Below, one piece after another: positions 24,830 through 33,675 of a DNA stretch of 60,271 bases. A program made the position numbers and the translations under genes. How positions within the stretch are numbered: position 1 is the first letter of the stretch; the number at the start of each line of letters is the position of its first letter. Origin of the DNA: Bacillota bacterium (GTDB lineage Bacteria; Bacillota; Clostridia; Christensenellales; SZUA-584); assembly GCA_023459495.1 (NCBI GenBank), contig JAEWTL010000122.1:1-60271 (forward strand), given 5' to 3'. The notes beneath the pieces were generated by a model. That model ran no database searches. It was not told where the DNA came from and saw only the letters and a program-made list of their open reading frames with translations.

Positions 24830-27031
24830 TCAGCCGCACTTGGAATATCCGCACGACCGGCAAACGACGCAGCCGCTCTCATGCTCTACGGGCGTGCCGC
24901 ATTCCGGGCATTTGCTCCCGTTTGATTTTTCCTCCGGTGCGCTCTTGCTCTGCGGCAGATACTCGTCCTTGCGCATCGCCACAACGCTCTGAAGTACCCG
25001 GCCAATCGCATCCGGGCAGGAGAGCACCTTCAGCCCCGGCTGGCGCATGGTGGACGGGCAGCGGATGCCACGCAGCTGTTCGATGATGCTTTCCACCTCG
25101 ATGCCGGAGCGCAGCGCCGTGGACACGAGGCGGCTCGTCGCCTCGGACTGGGATGGACACCCGCCACCGCGGCCTACGTTAGTGAACACCTCACAAATGC
25201 CCTTGCTGTCATAGTTGACCGTTACATACAGGTTGCCGCAGCCGATCCGCACTTTCTGCGTGATACCCTTGGTGACTTCGGGCCGTTCCCGTGGCGCGAG
25301 CATGCCTTCCTCGGCGCGCTCCTCTTCGTTCTTCTCGTCCTTCTTACCCACGCTCAAAACCTGTCCTTCGCGGCTGCCGTCGCGGTAGATCGTCACGCCT
25401 TTGAGGCCCAGCTGATAGGCGAGGTCGTAAGCGGCGCGGACGTTCTCCTTCGTGGCGGCCTTGGGGAAGTTGACCGTCTTGGATACCGCGTTATCGGTAT
25501 GCTCCTGAAACGCGCTCTGCATGCGGATATGATACTCCGGCGTAATGTCGTGAGCGGTTACAAACACACGCCGTACGTCCTCCGGTATCTCTTTGATGCC
25601 ATGCAGCGAGCCCTGTTCCGCGATCTTCTCCATCAGCGCCGCGCTATAGAAGCCGCGCGCTTTGGCCCCCTCTTCAAAGTACGGATGTACCTCGATCAGT
25701 TTATCGTTGTCCATCACGTTGCGGATATACGAAATGGCGAATACCGGCTCAATGCCGCTTGACACGCCCGCAATGATGGAGATCGTTCCGGTGGGTGCGA
25801 TGGTGGTCACCGTGGCGTTGCGCATCGCTGCGCAGCCCTGGGCAGGATACACGCTTTGTTCAAACAGCGGGAAGCTGCCGCGGCTGCGGCCGAGTTCCTC
25901 GGACGCCTCCTTCGCGGCCTGCTGGATGAACGCCATCAACGCTTTGGCTGTCTCCACAGCCTGTTCGGAGTTGTAGGGAATGCCGAGCTTCAATAACATG
26001 TCCGCAAAGCCCATGACCCCAAGGCCGATCTTGCGCATGCGCTTAGTCGTTTCTTCAATGACCTTAAGCGGATAGCGGTTCAGGTCGATCACATTGTCGA
26101 GGAAATGAACCGCAGTCGCGACTGTATCCCTCAAACTGTCGTAGTCAATTTTGCCTTCAGCGGCAAAGGCGCTCAGGTTGATGGAGCCCAGGTTGCAGCT
26201 CTCAAAGGGCAGCAGCGGCTGCTCACCGCACGGATTGGTACTCTCAATCTCCCCCGCGGACGGCACGGGGTTCTCTTTGTTTATGCGGTCGAGGAACACA
26301 ATGCCCGGCTCGCCACTGTTCCAGGCCTTTTCGACGATGGTGTCATACACCATGCGCGCGGAAAGGGACGCGGTTTTTTTCTTGGTGGCTGGATCAATGA
26401 GATCATATTTCTTGTCGGCAAGGACGGCCTGCATGAACTTTTCCGTAAGGCCCACGCTGATGTTGAAGTTGGTGAGCTGCGCAAGGTCACTCTTGCATGC
26501 GATAAATTCCATGATATCCGGATGGTCGATGCGCAGGATGCCCATATTGGCGCCACGGCGTGTGCCACCCTGTTTGACGGCTTCGGTGGCCGAATTAAAC
26601 ACCTTCATGAAGCTGATGGGGCCGCTCGCCACGCCGCCCGTGGAGTTGACGCTTGCGCCAGCAGGACGGAGACGCGAGAATGAAAAGCCCGTGCCGCCGC
26701 CGCTCTTGTGAATCATCGCGGCGTTCTTCAGACTGTCGAATATGCCTTCCATGCTATCTTCCACCGGCAGCACGAAGCAGGCGGAAAGCTGCCCGAGTTC
26801 GCGGCCCGCGTTCATCAGCGTGGGCGAATTCGGCAGAAATTTCAGCTCGTCCATCGCGCGGTAAAACTCCTGCGCAGACGCCTTGGCGTCGCTGCCGTAT
26901 GCGGTATCTGCCGACGCGATGGTATCCGCGACGCGGCGCAGCATATCCTCCGGCTGCTCGCATACGCCTTTCGCGTCCTTCTTGAGATACCGGCGTTCCA
27001 ACACGGTTCTTGCATTCTCCGACAATATCAT
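24830..27031 (-). CDS. nrdJ: Adenosylcobalamin-dependent (class II) ribonucleotide reductase
   Basis: 733 residues, reduces ribonucleoside diphosphates or triphosphates to deoxy forms without oxygen. Conserved parts seen: GGGTGFSFSRLRPAG, the TGGVASGPISFMKVFN region, TNPCGEQPLLPFESCNLGSI with active-site cysteines, and ATVTTIAPTGTISIIAG. The C-terminal tail has the zinc-ribbon-like CPECG...CRSCGYSKCG of clostridial NrdJ. I start at ATG 27031 (MILSENARTVLERRYL), which matches the family start and has GGGGG upstream; an ATG 15 bp further upstream has no ribosome-binding site. No B12 riboswitch is visible in the short upstream gap. Confidence 0.95.
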   Translation of the reverse strand: MILSENARTVLERRYLKKDAKGVCEQPEDMLRRVADTIASADTAYGSDAKASAQEFYRAMDELKFLPNSPTLMNAGRELGQLSACFVLPVEDSMEGIFDSLKNAAMIHKSGGGTGFSFSRLRPAGASVNSTGGVASGPISFMKVFNSATEAVKQGGTRRGANMGILRIDHPDIMEFIACKSDLAQLTNFNISVGLTEKFMQAVLADKKYDLIDPATKKKTASLSARMVYDTIVEKAWNSGEPGIVFLDRINKENPVPSAGEIESTNPCGEQPLLPFESCNLGSINLSAFAAEGKIDYDSLRDTVATAVHFLDNVIDLNRYPLKVIEETTKRMRKIGLGVMGFADMLLKLGIPYNSEQAVETAKALMAFIQQAAKEASEELGRSRGSFPLFEQSVYPAQGCAAMRNATVTTIAPTGTISIIAGVSSGIEPVFAISYIRNVMDNDKLIEVHPYFEEGAKARGFYSAALMEKIAEQGSLHGIKEIPEDVRRVFVTAHDITPEYHIRMQSAFQEHTDNAVSKTVNFPKAATKENVRAAYDLAYQLGLKGVTIYRDGSREGQVLSVGKKDEKNEEERAEEGMLAPRERPEVTKGITQKVRIGCGNLYVTVNYDSKGICEVFTNVGRGGGCPSQSEATSRLVSTALRSGIEVESIIEQLRGIRCPSTMRQPGLKVLSCPDAIGRVLQSVVAMRKDEYLPQSKSAPEEKSNGSKCPECGTPVEHESGCVVCRSCGYSKCG

Positions 27032-27106
27032 TGATCCAACCCCCATAAGCTCTATTGTGTAGTGGAACTCAATGATAGCACAAGATGTTGTTTAAATCAA
27101 GAATGA

Positions 27107-27916
27107 TTATGAATAAAAAGAGAGAAAAATTTCCCGAAAGTGCTCGGTCGGATAATCCGGCGCGGAGGCGAAAAATTGAACGCTGCCTGGCGTACTGGCA
27201 GTGCGCCGTAGCCCCTGCTCATCCAGCACATGCTGCAGTTGGCGCGCTGTGCCATGTCTGCCGTCGTACACTGGGCAATCGGTATCAAACACGTGGTCGA
27301 TATAACTTTTGATGGATGCTTCCGCAAACGAGTAATGCGTGCAGCCAAGCACCACCGCGTCAATCTTTTCACCAGCAAGAAAATCAAGCCGGTTTTCCAG
27401 ATAGCCGTGAATGCTCGCTTCATCGATCTGCCCTGCTTCAATCAGCTCTACGAGGCCGCCGCATCCCACGCTGATTACCCTGTCTCCCGCGTCCAGCCGG
27501 TTCAGCAGATGAAGGTAACGCGCCTGCGCCACGGTGGCGGGCGTGGCCAGCACCAGCACCTTACCGCCCGAGAGCGCAGCAAGCGCGGGCTTCACGGCGG
27601 GTTCCATGCTGATCACGGGCAGGTTGAACTTGTCGCGCATCATTTGAATGGCTGCGCTGGTGGCGGTGTTACACGCCACAACGATCGCCTTGACGCCTTT
27701 CGAAAACAAAAACTCGCCCGCGGCCATAGAGAGCGCCTTAATCTCTTCTTCGCTCTTCTCTCCGTATGGCGCGTTCAGGTTATCTCCAAAATAGACGTAG
27801 TTTTCGTCCGGCATCAGGGTATAGGCAGTTTTGAGTACGCTAAGACCTCCCACGCCTGAATCAAAAAAGCCAACCGGCTTTTCAGAAATTTTCGTATTGT
27901 CATGCGCTGTACTCAT
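27107..27916 (-). CDS. murI: Glutamate racemase
   Basis: 269 residues. Converts L- to D-glutamate for peptidoglycan. The signature GFFDSGVGGLSVL and the two catalytic cysteine motifs VVACNTATSAA and VLGCTHYSFAE are intact, and NLNAPYGEKS is conserved. I start at ATG 27916. A TTG further upstream would overlap the promoter -35, and no ribosome-binding site precedes ATG 27916. The promoter at 27923-27951 places transcription start on or next to this ATG, so the mRNA looks leaderless. Divergent from the YcxB-like pair. Confidence 0.94.
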   Translation of the reverse strand: MSTAHDNTKISEKPVGFFDSGVGGLSVLKTAYTLMPDENYVYFGDNLNAPYGEKSEEEIKALSMAAGEFLFSKGVKAIVVACNTATSAAIQMMRDKFNLPVISMEPAVKPALAALSGGKVLVLATPATVAQARYLHLLNRLDAGDRVISVGCGGLVELIEAGQIDEASIHGYLENRLDFLAGEKIDAVVLGCTHYSFAEASIKSYIDHVFDTDCPVYDGRHGTARQLQHVLDEQGLRRTASTPGSVQFFASAPDYPTEHFREIFLSFYS

Positions 27917-27922
27917 GGTATC

Positions 27923-27951
27923 ATTATATCGGATTGCTTCCACGTATTCAA
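27923..27951 (-). promoter_or_regulatory. Promoter of murI, predicted leaderless
   Basis: Minus strand: TTGAAT (27946-27951), 17-bp spacer, TATAAT (27923-27928). The murI ATG begins 7 bases after the -10 hexamer, where transcription would start. Confidence 0.65.
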
Positions 27952-27995
27952 TGCCCAAAAGCGGTACTCAAAAATGTTTAGAAGAGGCTGTGGTT

Positions 27996-28526
27996 ATGGA
28001 AATTCGCAAAAAAATCACACTGACGCTACAGGACTACACTGCATTCAACTTTTTTGCCCTGAGGAAACGGTTGATATGGATTCCAGTTATGTTCCCGGTC
28101 ATCTTTCCCGTCTTCGTGCTGATCAGCGCGCTGGCCTCCGGCGATCCTGCCTGGCTGGAAGTGCTGCTCGGCACGTTTGCCGTTTCAGTTCTTATGGCGG
28201 CTCTGCTGGCGGTGATGGACCGTCTCATGATCAAGAGTTCCGCGAAAAAGCAGTACTTTTCCAGCAAGGATATGCAGGCGGAAAGCGAGCTCACCATCGA
28301 CGACGCCGGACTGCGCGAGATCAGTGACTTTGGCAGCACCATCGTGTTGTGGGAGAACGTTCTGCGCGCCGAGGAGGCTCCGACCGCTTACTATGTCTTC
28401 TTCTCCCGGATGCAGGCGATTGTGATCCTGAAGAGGCTTCTCAGCCCGGAAGAAGATAAGGCGCTACGGCAATTGTTCAGCACCCATCTGCCGGATAAGA
28501 AAATCAGACTGAAAAAGCAAGGCTGA
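27996..28526 (+). CDS. YcxB-like membrane protein (first of tandem pair)
   Basis: 176 residues. Polar N-terminus MEIRKKITLTLQDYTAFNFF, two hydrophobic helices (about 30-50 and 60-78), then a cytoplasmic C-terminal YcxB-like domain (DDAGLREISDFGSTIVLW, then RMQAIVILKRLLSPEE). GAGG lies 8 bases before the ATG at 27996; the longer in-frame reading overlaps murI and is rejected. A paralogue follows 47 bp downstream. YcxB-family function is unknown. Confidence 0.85.
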   Translation: MEIRKKITLTLQDYTAFNFFALRKRLIWIPVMFPVIFPVFVLISALASGDPAWLEVLLGTFAVSVLMAALLAVMDRLMIKSSAKKQYFSSKDMQAESELTIDDAGLREISDFGSTIVLWENVLRAEEAPTAYYVFFSRMQAIVILKRLLSPEEDKALRQLFSTHLPDKKIRLKKQG

Positions 28527-28573
28527 TTCCCCATTATCTGATACTTGGTATTCATCAAATTTGGAGGTGCATT

Positions 28574-29092
28574 ATGGAGTTTCGTAAAACGATCAAATTG
28601 GAATTTTCCGATTATCTTGCCTATAACCTTTTCTCGTTTAAGAGAATGTACATTCAGTTGGCAATAACGATCGCTGTGATCGCACCTTTATATGTTTATA
28701 GCAAACGCGGCACGGTATTTCACATTTGGATAGACATGTTTATCGTATTTGTATGTGCTGTCATCGTTGCTGGGTTATTCATTATGCTCTTGATCGCTTT
28801 GATGAAGCGCAACCTGAAAAAGCAGTTTACCTCCAACCTCGTCATGCAGGCGCCTAACGATTATCTGCTGGATGATACCGGAGTCCATGCTTCAAGCGAA
28901 TTCGGAAGTTCGAATATACCATGGCAAAACGTTTTTAAGGCAGCTGAATCCAAAGAAGCGTTCCTGTTGTATATCGCAAAGATGCAGGCGTTTGTACTTC
29001 CCAAGCGGCTCATCGGGCCTGAGGAGGAAGCGGCGCTTCTCGCAGTGCTCCGGCAGCATATGCCACCGAATAAACTGAAACTGAAAAAATAA
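28574..29092 (+). CDS. YcxB-like membrane protein (second of tandem pair)
   Basis: 172 residues, same layout as the gene before it: MEFRKTIKLEFSDYLAYNLF, two membrane helices (about 27-45 and 53-75), and the C-terminal domain with DDTGVHASSEFGSSNIPWQN and KMQAFVLPKRLIGPEEEAA. GGAGG lies 6 bases before the start. Sequence similarity to 27996-28526 across the whole length indicates a local duplication. Function unknown. Confidence 0.87.
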   Translation: MEFRKTIKLEFSDYLAYNLFSFKRMYIQLAITIAVIAPLYVYSKRGTVFHIWIDMFIVFVCAVIVAGLFIMLLIALMKRNLKKQFTSNLVMQAPNDYLLDDTGVHASSEFGSSNIPWQNVFKAAESKEAFLLYIAKMQAFVLPKRLIGPEEEAALLAVLRQHMPPNKLKLKK

Positions 29093-29122
29093 GCGAGGGC
29101 GGTTTTATAACCGCCCTCGTTT
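29093..29122. terminator. Bidirectional terminator between YcxB-like and spoIIP genes
   Basis: CGAGGGCGGTT pairs exactly with AACCGCCCTCG around TTAT, followed by TTTATT on the plus side. Confidence 0.85.
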
Positions 29123-29133
29123 ATTACACAGCC

Positions 29134-30204
29134 TTACTGGCTGCCGATGTCTACTATGCGCGAGACCGCCAGTGCAAAGTACTTGACGGCATTTTTCGCC
29201 TGCTCAAGCGTATTGGAGTTATGCCCCACCTCAAGCAGCAGACACATGTCCGATACCTGTTGGTTGTACCGCCCGGGCTTGACACGGATCGGGCGCATAA
29301 TGCCGTCCACCATGGAATTCATCTCATCCGTCAGCGCCTGTGCGAGCTTGTAGTTGGACTCGTAGTTTGGCTTTTCGGCACCCTCATAGTTCTCCCCCGT
29401 ACCCACCACGAACATCATTCGGGCGCACTCCTTGCCGTCGGCCGTTACATAATCCGTGGTGTCGCTGCTTGCGTCGCGGTGCAGGTCGATGAACACCCGC
29501 AGCGACGGATACTGCTGCTTATAGGCGAGCATGGTCACCAGTGAACGCGAATAAGCGGTGCTCAGCTTGGGCGGTTCATGATCCGTGGTATCGTGGATCA
29601 CCGAGAAGCCGTAGGACTCCAGTGCCTCTTTGAGCACATCACCCACCGCGACAACCGAATGCTCTTCGTCGTGGGTGCGCCACGACCCTGACGCCACATA
29701 TGCATCCTCATCGGTCGGGTTGTAGGCCTCCTGCGTGTGGGTATGATAGATCAGAATCTGCGGATCCTTCCCGCCGACAGTGAACTCCGGCTGTGCCTCC
29801 GTGGAGAACTTCAATATCTCCATCTTGATATCTTCCGGAATCACGTCGAAGTTGATTTCCGGCTGTTCGGCACTTTCGCTCTCCTGCGGGCTGACCTCTT
29901 CCAGATTGACGCCATAGATCACAGGCATTTCAGTCCCAAGGATCAGCCTCGGATTGATCAGGCTGTCCTCAAATATGCTTCCCGTCCCCTCGGCGTCGCC
30001 TGTCGTATCGTTGGCGCTGAAGCTGACCGCGCTCACCGAGATGGGCTCCGTCTGGCCCCGGCTTGTCATGAGAATCGTCGTGACCAGCAGGCAGAGGGCA
30101 ATACCCACACTGAGCACCCCTCTGAGCAGTTTCTGTTTCCGCTGCGCCGATTGCTGCACCCGGCGCCGTTCCAATCGATAACTACCGCTTAAATCATCGT
30201 TCAT
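29134..30204 (-). CDS. spoIIP: Stage II sporulation protein P
   Basis: 356 residues. Membrane-anchored peptidoglycan hydrolase (amidase/endopeptidase) acting with SpoIID and SpoIIM during engulfment of the forespore. N-terminal cytoplasmic stretch, membrane helix at about 29-47, linker, then the SpoIIP domain with ILIYHTHTQEAYNP (zinc ligand region), VFIDLHRDASS and LLLEVGHNSN near the end. Follows gpr on the same strand, the same order as in Bacillus subtilis. Start ATG 30204 has GAGGTG upstream. Confidence 0.95.
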   Translation of the reverse strand: MNDDLSGSYRLERRRVQQSAQRKQKLLRGVLSVGIALCLLVTTILMTSRGQTEPISVSAVSFSANDTTGDAEGTGSIFEDSLINPRLILGTEMPVIYGVNLEEVSPQESESAEQPEINFDVIPEDIKMEILKFSTEAQPEFTVGGKDPQILIYHTHTQEAYNPTDEDAYVASGSWRTHDEEHSVVAVGDVLKEALESYGFSVIHDTTDHEPPKLSTAYSRSLVTMLAYKQQYPSLRVFIDLHRDASSDTTDYVTADGKECARMMFVVGTGENYEGAEKPNYESNYKLAQALTDEMNSMVDGIMRPIRVKPGRYNQQVSDMCLLLEVGHNSNTLEQAKNAVKYFALAVSRIVDIGSQ

Positions 30205-30221
30205 GCCTTACACCTCGGGAT

Positions 30222-30229
30222 AATGTATG
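30222..30229 (-). promoter_or_regulatory. Possible sporulation-sigma -10 element
   Basis: Minus strand CATACATT, similar to the mother-cell (sigma-E) -10 consensus, 17 bp before the spoIIP start. I see no convincing -35 for it, so this is tentative. Confidence 0.3.
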
Positions 30230-30268
30230 CGCGGTGCAGGGCATGTATACATTTCTATGAATAGTTAA

Positions 30269-30323
30269 TAGTGAATAATGAACAGTTCAGATTTTGCTGA
30301 TAGGCGCTGCTCATCATTCACTG
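30269..30323. repeat. Imperfect inverted repeat between gpr and spoIIP
   Basis: Arms 30269-30285 and 30307-30323 match at 14 of 17 positions when one is reverse complemented (core GTGAAT.ATGA). AT-rich repeats of this kind recur between genes in many Clostridia. No U-run, so not a typical terminator. Confidence 0.5.
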
Positions 30324-30337
30324 TTTATCGTTCGCTA

Positions 30338-31258
30338 TCAGTGCATGTACCGGTGCGCTTCCTCCAGCGTAATCTGCGGATGCAACGCGATGTTGAGGCC
30401 GTCGGCAATAATGCGAGCCAGATCCTCTACCACCTTATCGATTTCCTTGGGCGTTACGATCATGTCCGCGCCTTCCACGTCGGACAAACCGCCCACCAAC
30501 TTTTCCATCCTGTCGCGCAGCGTGGCGTCTTCCGGGCCTTTGTCCAGCGCAGTTTCCACCAGTTCCTGCGCGATTGTAGAAGCATAGACCACCAGCGGCA
30601 CACCGATAGCCAGCACAGGAACGCCGAGTGTCTCGCGGTCGAGCGCCTTGCGCTTGTTGCCAATGCCCGCGCCGGGCGATATGCCCGTATTCGCGATCTG
30701 TATGGTCGTACGGATGCGCTCAAGGTTCATAGCCGCCAGCGAGTCCACAGCGATTACCAACGAAGGCTTCAGGCGTTCAGTCACGCCCTCCACGATCTCG
30801 CCCGTTTCGATGCCCGTAATGCCAAGAACACCGGGTGCGATGGCGCTTACGTTGCCGATGCGCGCGTCGATGGCGTCTGGCGCGTACTCGTGGATGTGCC
30901 TTGAGACAAAGACGTTGTCACACACAGCAGGCCCCAGCGCGTCGGGCGTCACCATACGGTTTCCGAGGCCCACAACGAGCACGACGCCCTTCGCCGCATC
31001 GCCTGCCATACTTTTGATCTCTTCCGCAAGCAACTTGGAACAGTCTTCGTCCACCTCCGCATCGCCCCGCGCCAACTCCACCGCTTCCAGCGTCACATAG
31101 GTGCCTCGTTTCTTACCAACCTGCTTTTCTCCTTCCTCCGATGTGATCGTCACGCGTACCCGATGCACGCCCGGCGCCGCGTCGTCCTCTGTCGCCTCCA
31201 CGCCGGGAATATTCGGTGCACTTTGCACCGCCTCCATTGCCAAATCTGTCCGAACCAT
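30338..31258 (-). CDS. gpr: Germination (spore) protease GPR
   Basis: 306 residues. Degrades small acid-soluble proteins in germinating spores; an atypical aspartic-type protease made as a zymogen. Begins MVRTDLAMEA, matching the conserved 'RTDLA.E' start region of GPR, and contains VVLVVGLGNRMVTPDALGP and SPGAGIGNKRKAL. I start at ATG 31258, with GGGAGG six bases upstream; an in-frame TTG 75 bp further upstream has no ribosome-binding site. Forms a sporulation pair with spoIIP downstream. Confidence 0.95.
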   Translation of the reverse strand: MVRTDLAMEAVQSAPNIPGVEATEDDAAPGVHRVRVTITSEEGEKQVGKKRGTYVTLEAVELARGDAEVDEDCSKLLAEEIKSMAGDAAKGVVLVVGLGNRMVTPDALGPAVCDNVFVSRHIHEYAPDAIDARIGNVSAIAPGVLGITGIETGEIVEGVTERLKPSLVIAVDSLAAMNLERIRTTIQIANTGISPGAGIGNKRKALDRETLGVPVLAIGVPLVVYASTIAQELVETALDKGPEDATLRDRMEKLVGGLSDVEGADMIVTPKEIDKVVEDLARIIADGLNIALHPQITLEEAHRYMH

Positions 31259-31340
31259 GCCATTCCTCCCAAAAAGATGTTCTTTGACGAGCAGACCCTG
31301 TTTGTCCGTCTCCGTAATAGTATTCTCATTCAAACAGCAA

Positions 31341-31377
31341 AGAAAAACCGCGCCCCGTGATTTTCCACGAAACGCGG
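31341..31377 (-). terminator. Terminator of the pyr operon
   Basis: Minus strand: a 12-bp stem (CCGCGTTTCGTG with CACGGGGCGCGG, three G-U pairs), loop GAAAAT, then TTTTTCTTT. Ends the ten-gene operon after pyrE. Confidence 0.9.
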
Positions 31378-31408
31378 CTGTGATCCTATTTTGTTACAGT
31401 ATATGCGG

Positions 31409-31984
31409 CTATTTTACGTTCATGTTGCGGCTGCCCGGTTTGACGACTGTCCACCCCTCGCGGCACAATGGGCATTTATCCACCTCCCACGACTCGACCT
31501 CCATAGAGAGCACCGCAGCGAACGGCACGCCAAAATCCACCTTGCCGTTTGAGCGGTCCACGATGCAGCCCACGCCCGCGACCTCGCCGCCCAGCTGCCG
31601 CACCAGTTCGATGACTTCTTTCACCGAACCGCCGGTGGTCACTACGTCCTCTACAACAAGAACGTGAGCGCCGCGCGGTATCTCGAAACCACGCCGTAGC
31701 GTCATCGCGCCGTTTTCGCGTTCCGCAAATACGTTTTTCACGCCAAGCTGCCGCGATACCTCGTAGGCGATGATGATGCCGCCTAGTGCGGGCCCCGCCA
31801 CCAGATCGACCCCGGTAAACTTCTCCGCCAGCTCCTTCGCAAACTTCTCCGCGATGTCCGGATACTGGAACAGCCGCGCGCATTGCATGTACTTGTCGGA
31901 ATGCCGCCCCGACGTGAGCTGAAAATGGCCTTCGAGCATCACGCCCGTTTCCCGAAAGATCGTCAGAATTTCTTCTCTGGTCAT
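31409..31984 (-). CDS. pyrE: Orotate phosphoribosyltransferase
   Basis: 191 residues. Joins orotate and PRPP to give OMP. The PRPP motif VLVVEDVVTTGGSVKE is intact, together with FQLTSGRHSDKYMQCA near the N-terminus. The start at 31984 has GGAGG upstream and lies one base after the pyrD stop. Last gene of the pyr operon. Confidence 0.97.
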   Translation of the reverse strand: MTREEILTIFRETGVMLEGHFQLTSGRHSDKYMQCARLFQYPDIAEKFAKELAEKFTGVDLVAGPALGGIIIAYEVSRQLGVKNVFAERENGAMTLRRGFEIPRGAHVLVVEDVVTTGGSVKEVIELVRQLGGEVAGVGCIVDRSNGKVDFGVPFAAVLSMEVESWEVDKCPLCREGWTVVKPGSRNMNVK

Positions 31985-31985
31985 A

Positions 31986-32897
31986 TCATACCTCCAGCGC
32001 GCCCGTAAGCGCGGTAATATTGTCGAGCTTGATTCCGTCTGCGTACGCTTCCAATTCACCGATGATGCGCAGCGGAGCAGCCGGGTCAATCAGGCCTGCT
32101 GTGCCCACCATCACTGCCGATGCGCCGCAGAGCATAAACTCCGCCGCATCCTCGCCCGTCATTACGCCGCCCATGCCGATCACCGGGATGGAAATGGATC
32201 GCGAAACGTCGCATACCATCTTTAACGCCACCGGCTTGATGCACGGGCCGGAGAGCCCGCCCGTGATGTTGCCGAGAATCGGCCTTCTGGTTTTTAAATC
32301 TACCGCCATGGCGGGGATCGTGTTGATCAGCGACACCGCGTCCGCGCCTGCGTCCTGCACCGCTTTCGCCACCGCGACGACATTGCCCGCGGCAGGTGTC
32401 AGCTTGACGATGAGCGGCTTCTTCGCCGCGGCCTTTGCCGCCGCCACGCACTGCGCAGCGCTTTGAGGATCGGTGCCGAGGCTTGCCCCGCCCAGCTTTA
32501 CATTGGGACAGGAGATATTGAGCTCATAAAAAGCAAAGTTTGCATTGTTCAGGCGCTCGATTACCGTTACATAGTCCTCAATCCGGCTACCCGCCACGTT
32601 TACGATGACTGCGGTATTGAGATGCTCCACCTCGGGCAGTTCGTCCCGGATGAAAGCTTCCAGTCCGGGATTTTGCAGTCCCACGCTGTTGAGCATGCCT
32701 GAGGGCGTCTCCGCAATGCGCGGCGGCTTGTTGCCGATACGTTTTTCTGGCGTCACCGATTTGAGCGCAATGCCGCCTATCTGATTGATATTGATGAACT
32801 GCGCATGATGCTGCCCGAACGAGAACGTACCTGAAGCCGCGATGATGGGGCTCTTCAGCGTCACGCCGCACAGCGTAACCGACATATCTACAGCCAT
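31986..32897 (-). CDS. pyrD: Dihydroorotate dehydrogenase, catalytic subunit (class 1B)
   Basis: 303 residues. FMN enzyme that oxidises dihydroorotate and works with PyrK to pass electrons to NAD. ELNISCPNVKLGGASLGTDP is the catalytic loop region, and VIGMGGVMTGEDAAEFMLCG the FMN phosphate site. The ATG overlaps the pyrK stop (TGATG). Pairing with pyrK marks it as the class 1B form. Confidence 0.97.
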   Translation of the reverse strand: MAVDMSVTLCGVTLKSPIIAASGTFSFGQHHAQFININQIGGIALKSVTPEKRIGNKPPRIAETPSGMLNSVGLQNPGLEAFIRDELPEVEHLNTAVIVNVAGSRIEDYVTVIERLNNANFAFYELNISCPNVKLGGASLGTDPQSAAQCVAAAKAAAKKPLIVKLTPAAGNVVAVAKAVQDAGADAVSLINTIPAMAVDLKTRRPILGNITGGLSGPCIKPVALKMVCDVSRSISIPVIGMGGVMTGEDAAEFMLCGASAVMVGTAGLIDPAAPLRIIGELEAYADGIKLDNITALTGALEV

Positions 32898-33673
32898 CAG
32901 ATCACCACCTCGTCCATATCGAATAACGGCCCGTCTACGCAGGCCTTCTTATAATCCATGCCGTCCGCCGTCTGTACCGCGCACGCGCACACCGCGCACG
33001 CGCCGAAGCCGCAACCCATACGTTCCTCCATGGAGAACTGCGCGCGGATACCTCGCGGCGCGAGTATGCTCTTCAGCGCGCGCAACATGGGCGCAGGCCC
33101 GCAGGCCAGCACGATGTCGGGCGTTGTCTCCTCCAGCGCCGTTTCGACGAGCGCTGTCACCAGCCCCTGCTCCCCGATGCTGCCGTCATCGGATGCGACC
33201 TTTATGCCGCAGCTGCAGAAGCTGTCCGTGCAGTATGCCGCGTCCTCGCAGCGATAACCGAGCAGCGCGACGTACTGCCTGTCCGGCCAGCGCTTTGTCA
33301 CCGCGGCCAGCGGCGCGACGCCCATTCCCCCGCCGACGAGGAATACGGTTTTGTATTCAGGTTTCAGGTTAAACCCGTGGCCAAGCGGCAATATCGCCTG
33401 AAGCTGCGTTCCCGCAGACATTTCTGCCAGCGCATGCGTACCCTTGCCGCGTACCTGATAAATCAGCGTAACGATATGCGTTTCCGCATCCGCCGCGTGG
33501 ATGCTGATAGGGCGTTTGAGTATCAGCTCCGCATGCGAAGGGATGCCGAGCTGCACGAACTGCCCCGGTACGAATCCGGACAGATCCGCTTCCGGGCAGT
33601 GCAGCGCCATTTCATAAATGCCGTCCGCAATCCGGTTGTTCCATGCAATTGTCACGATTCCGTTGTATGGCAT
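32897..33673 (-). CDS. pyrK: Dihydroorotate dehydrogenase electron-transfer subunit
   Basis: 258 residues. FAD/NAD-binding reductase with a C-terminal [2Fe-2S] site: the cysteines in ERMGCGFGACAVCACAV and KKACVDGPLF. FAD-binding RPISIHAAD (RxxS/T type) lies near residue 50, and VGGGMGVAPLAAV is the NAD site. The ATG at 33673 has GGAG five bases upstream; a longer upstream reading enters carB and is rejected. Gap to carB is 2 bp. Confidence 0.96.
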   Translation of the reverse strand: MPYNGIVTIAWNNRIADGIYEMALHCPEADLSGFVPGQFVQLGIPSHAELILKRPISIHAADAETHIVTLIYQVRGKGTHALAEMSAGTQLQAILPLGHGFNLKPEYKTVFLVGGGMGVAPLAAVTKRWPDRQYVALLGYRCEDAAYCTDSFCSCGIKVASDDGSIGEQGLVTALVETALEETTPDIVLACGPAPMLRALKSILAPRGIRAQFSMEERMGCGFGACAVCACAVQTADGMDYKKACVDGPLFDMDEVVI

Positions 33674-33675
33674 GG

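Noticed and set aside
27032..27106. Possible B12 riboswitch upstream of nrdJ
   Set aside because: The gap to murI is only about 75 bp, too short for a cobalamin riboswitch, and no B12-box motif is visible.
31259..31333. TTG start giving GPR 25 extra residues
   Set aside because: No ribosome-binding site there, while ATG 31258 has GGGAGG at ideal distance and the conserved RTDLA start.
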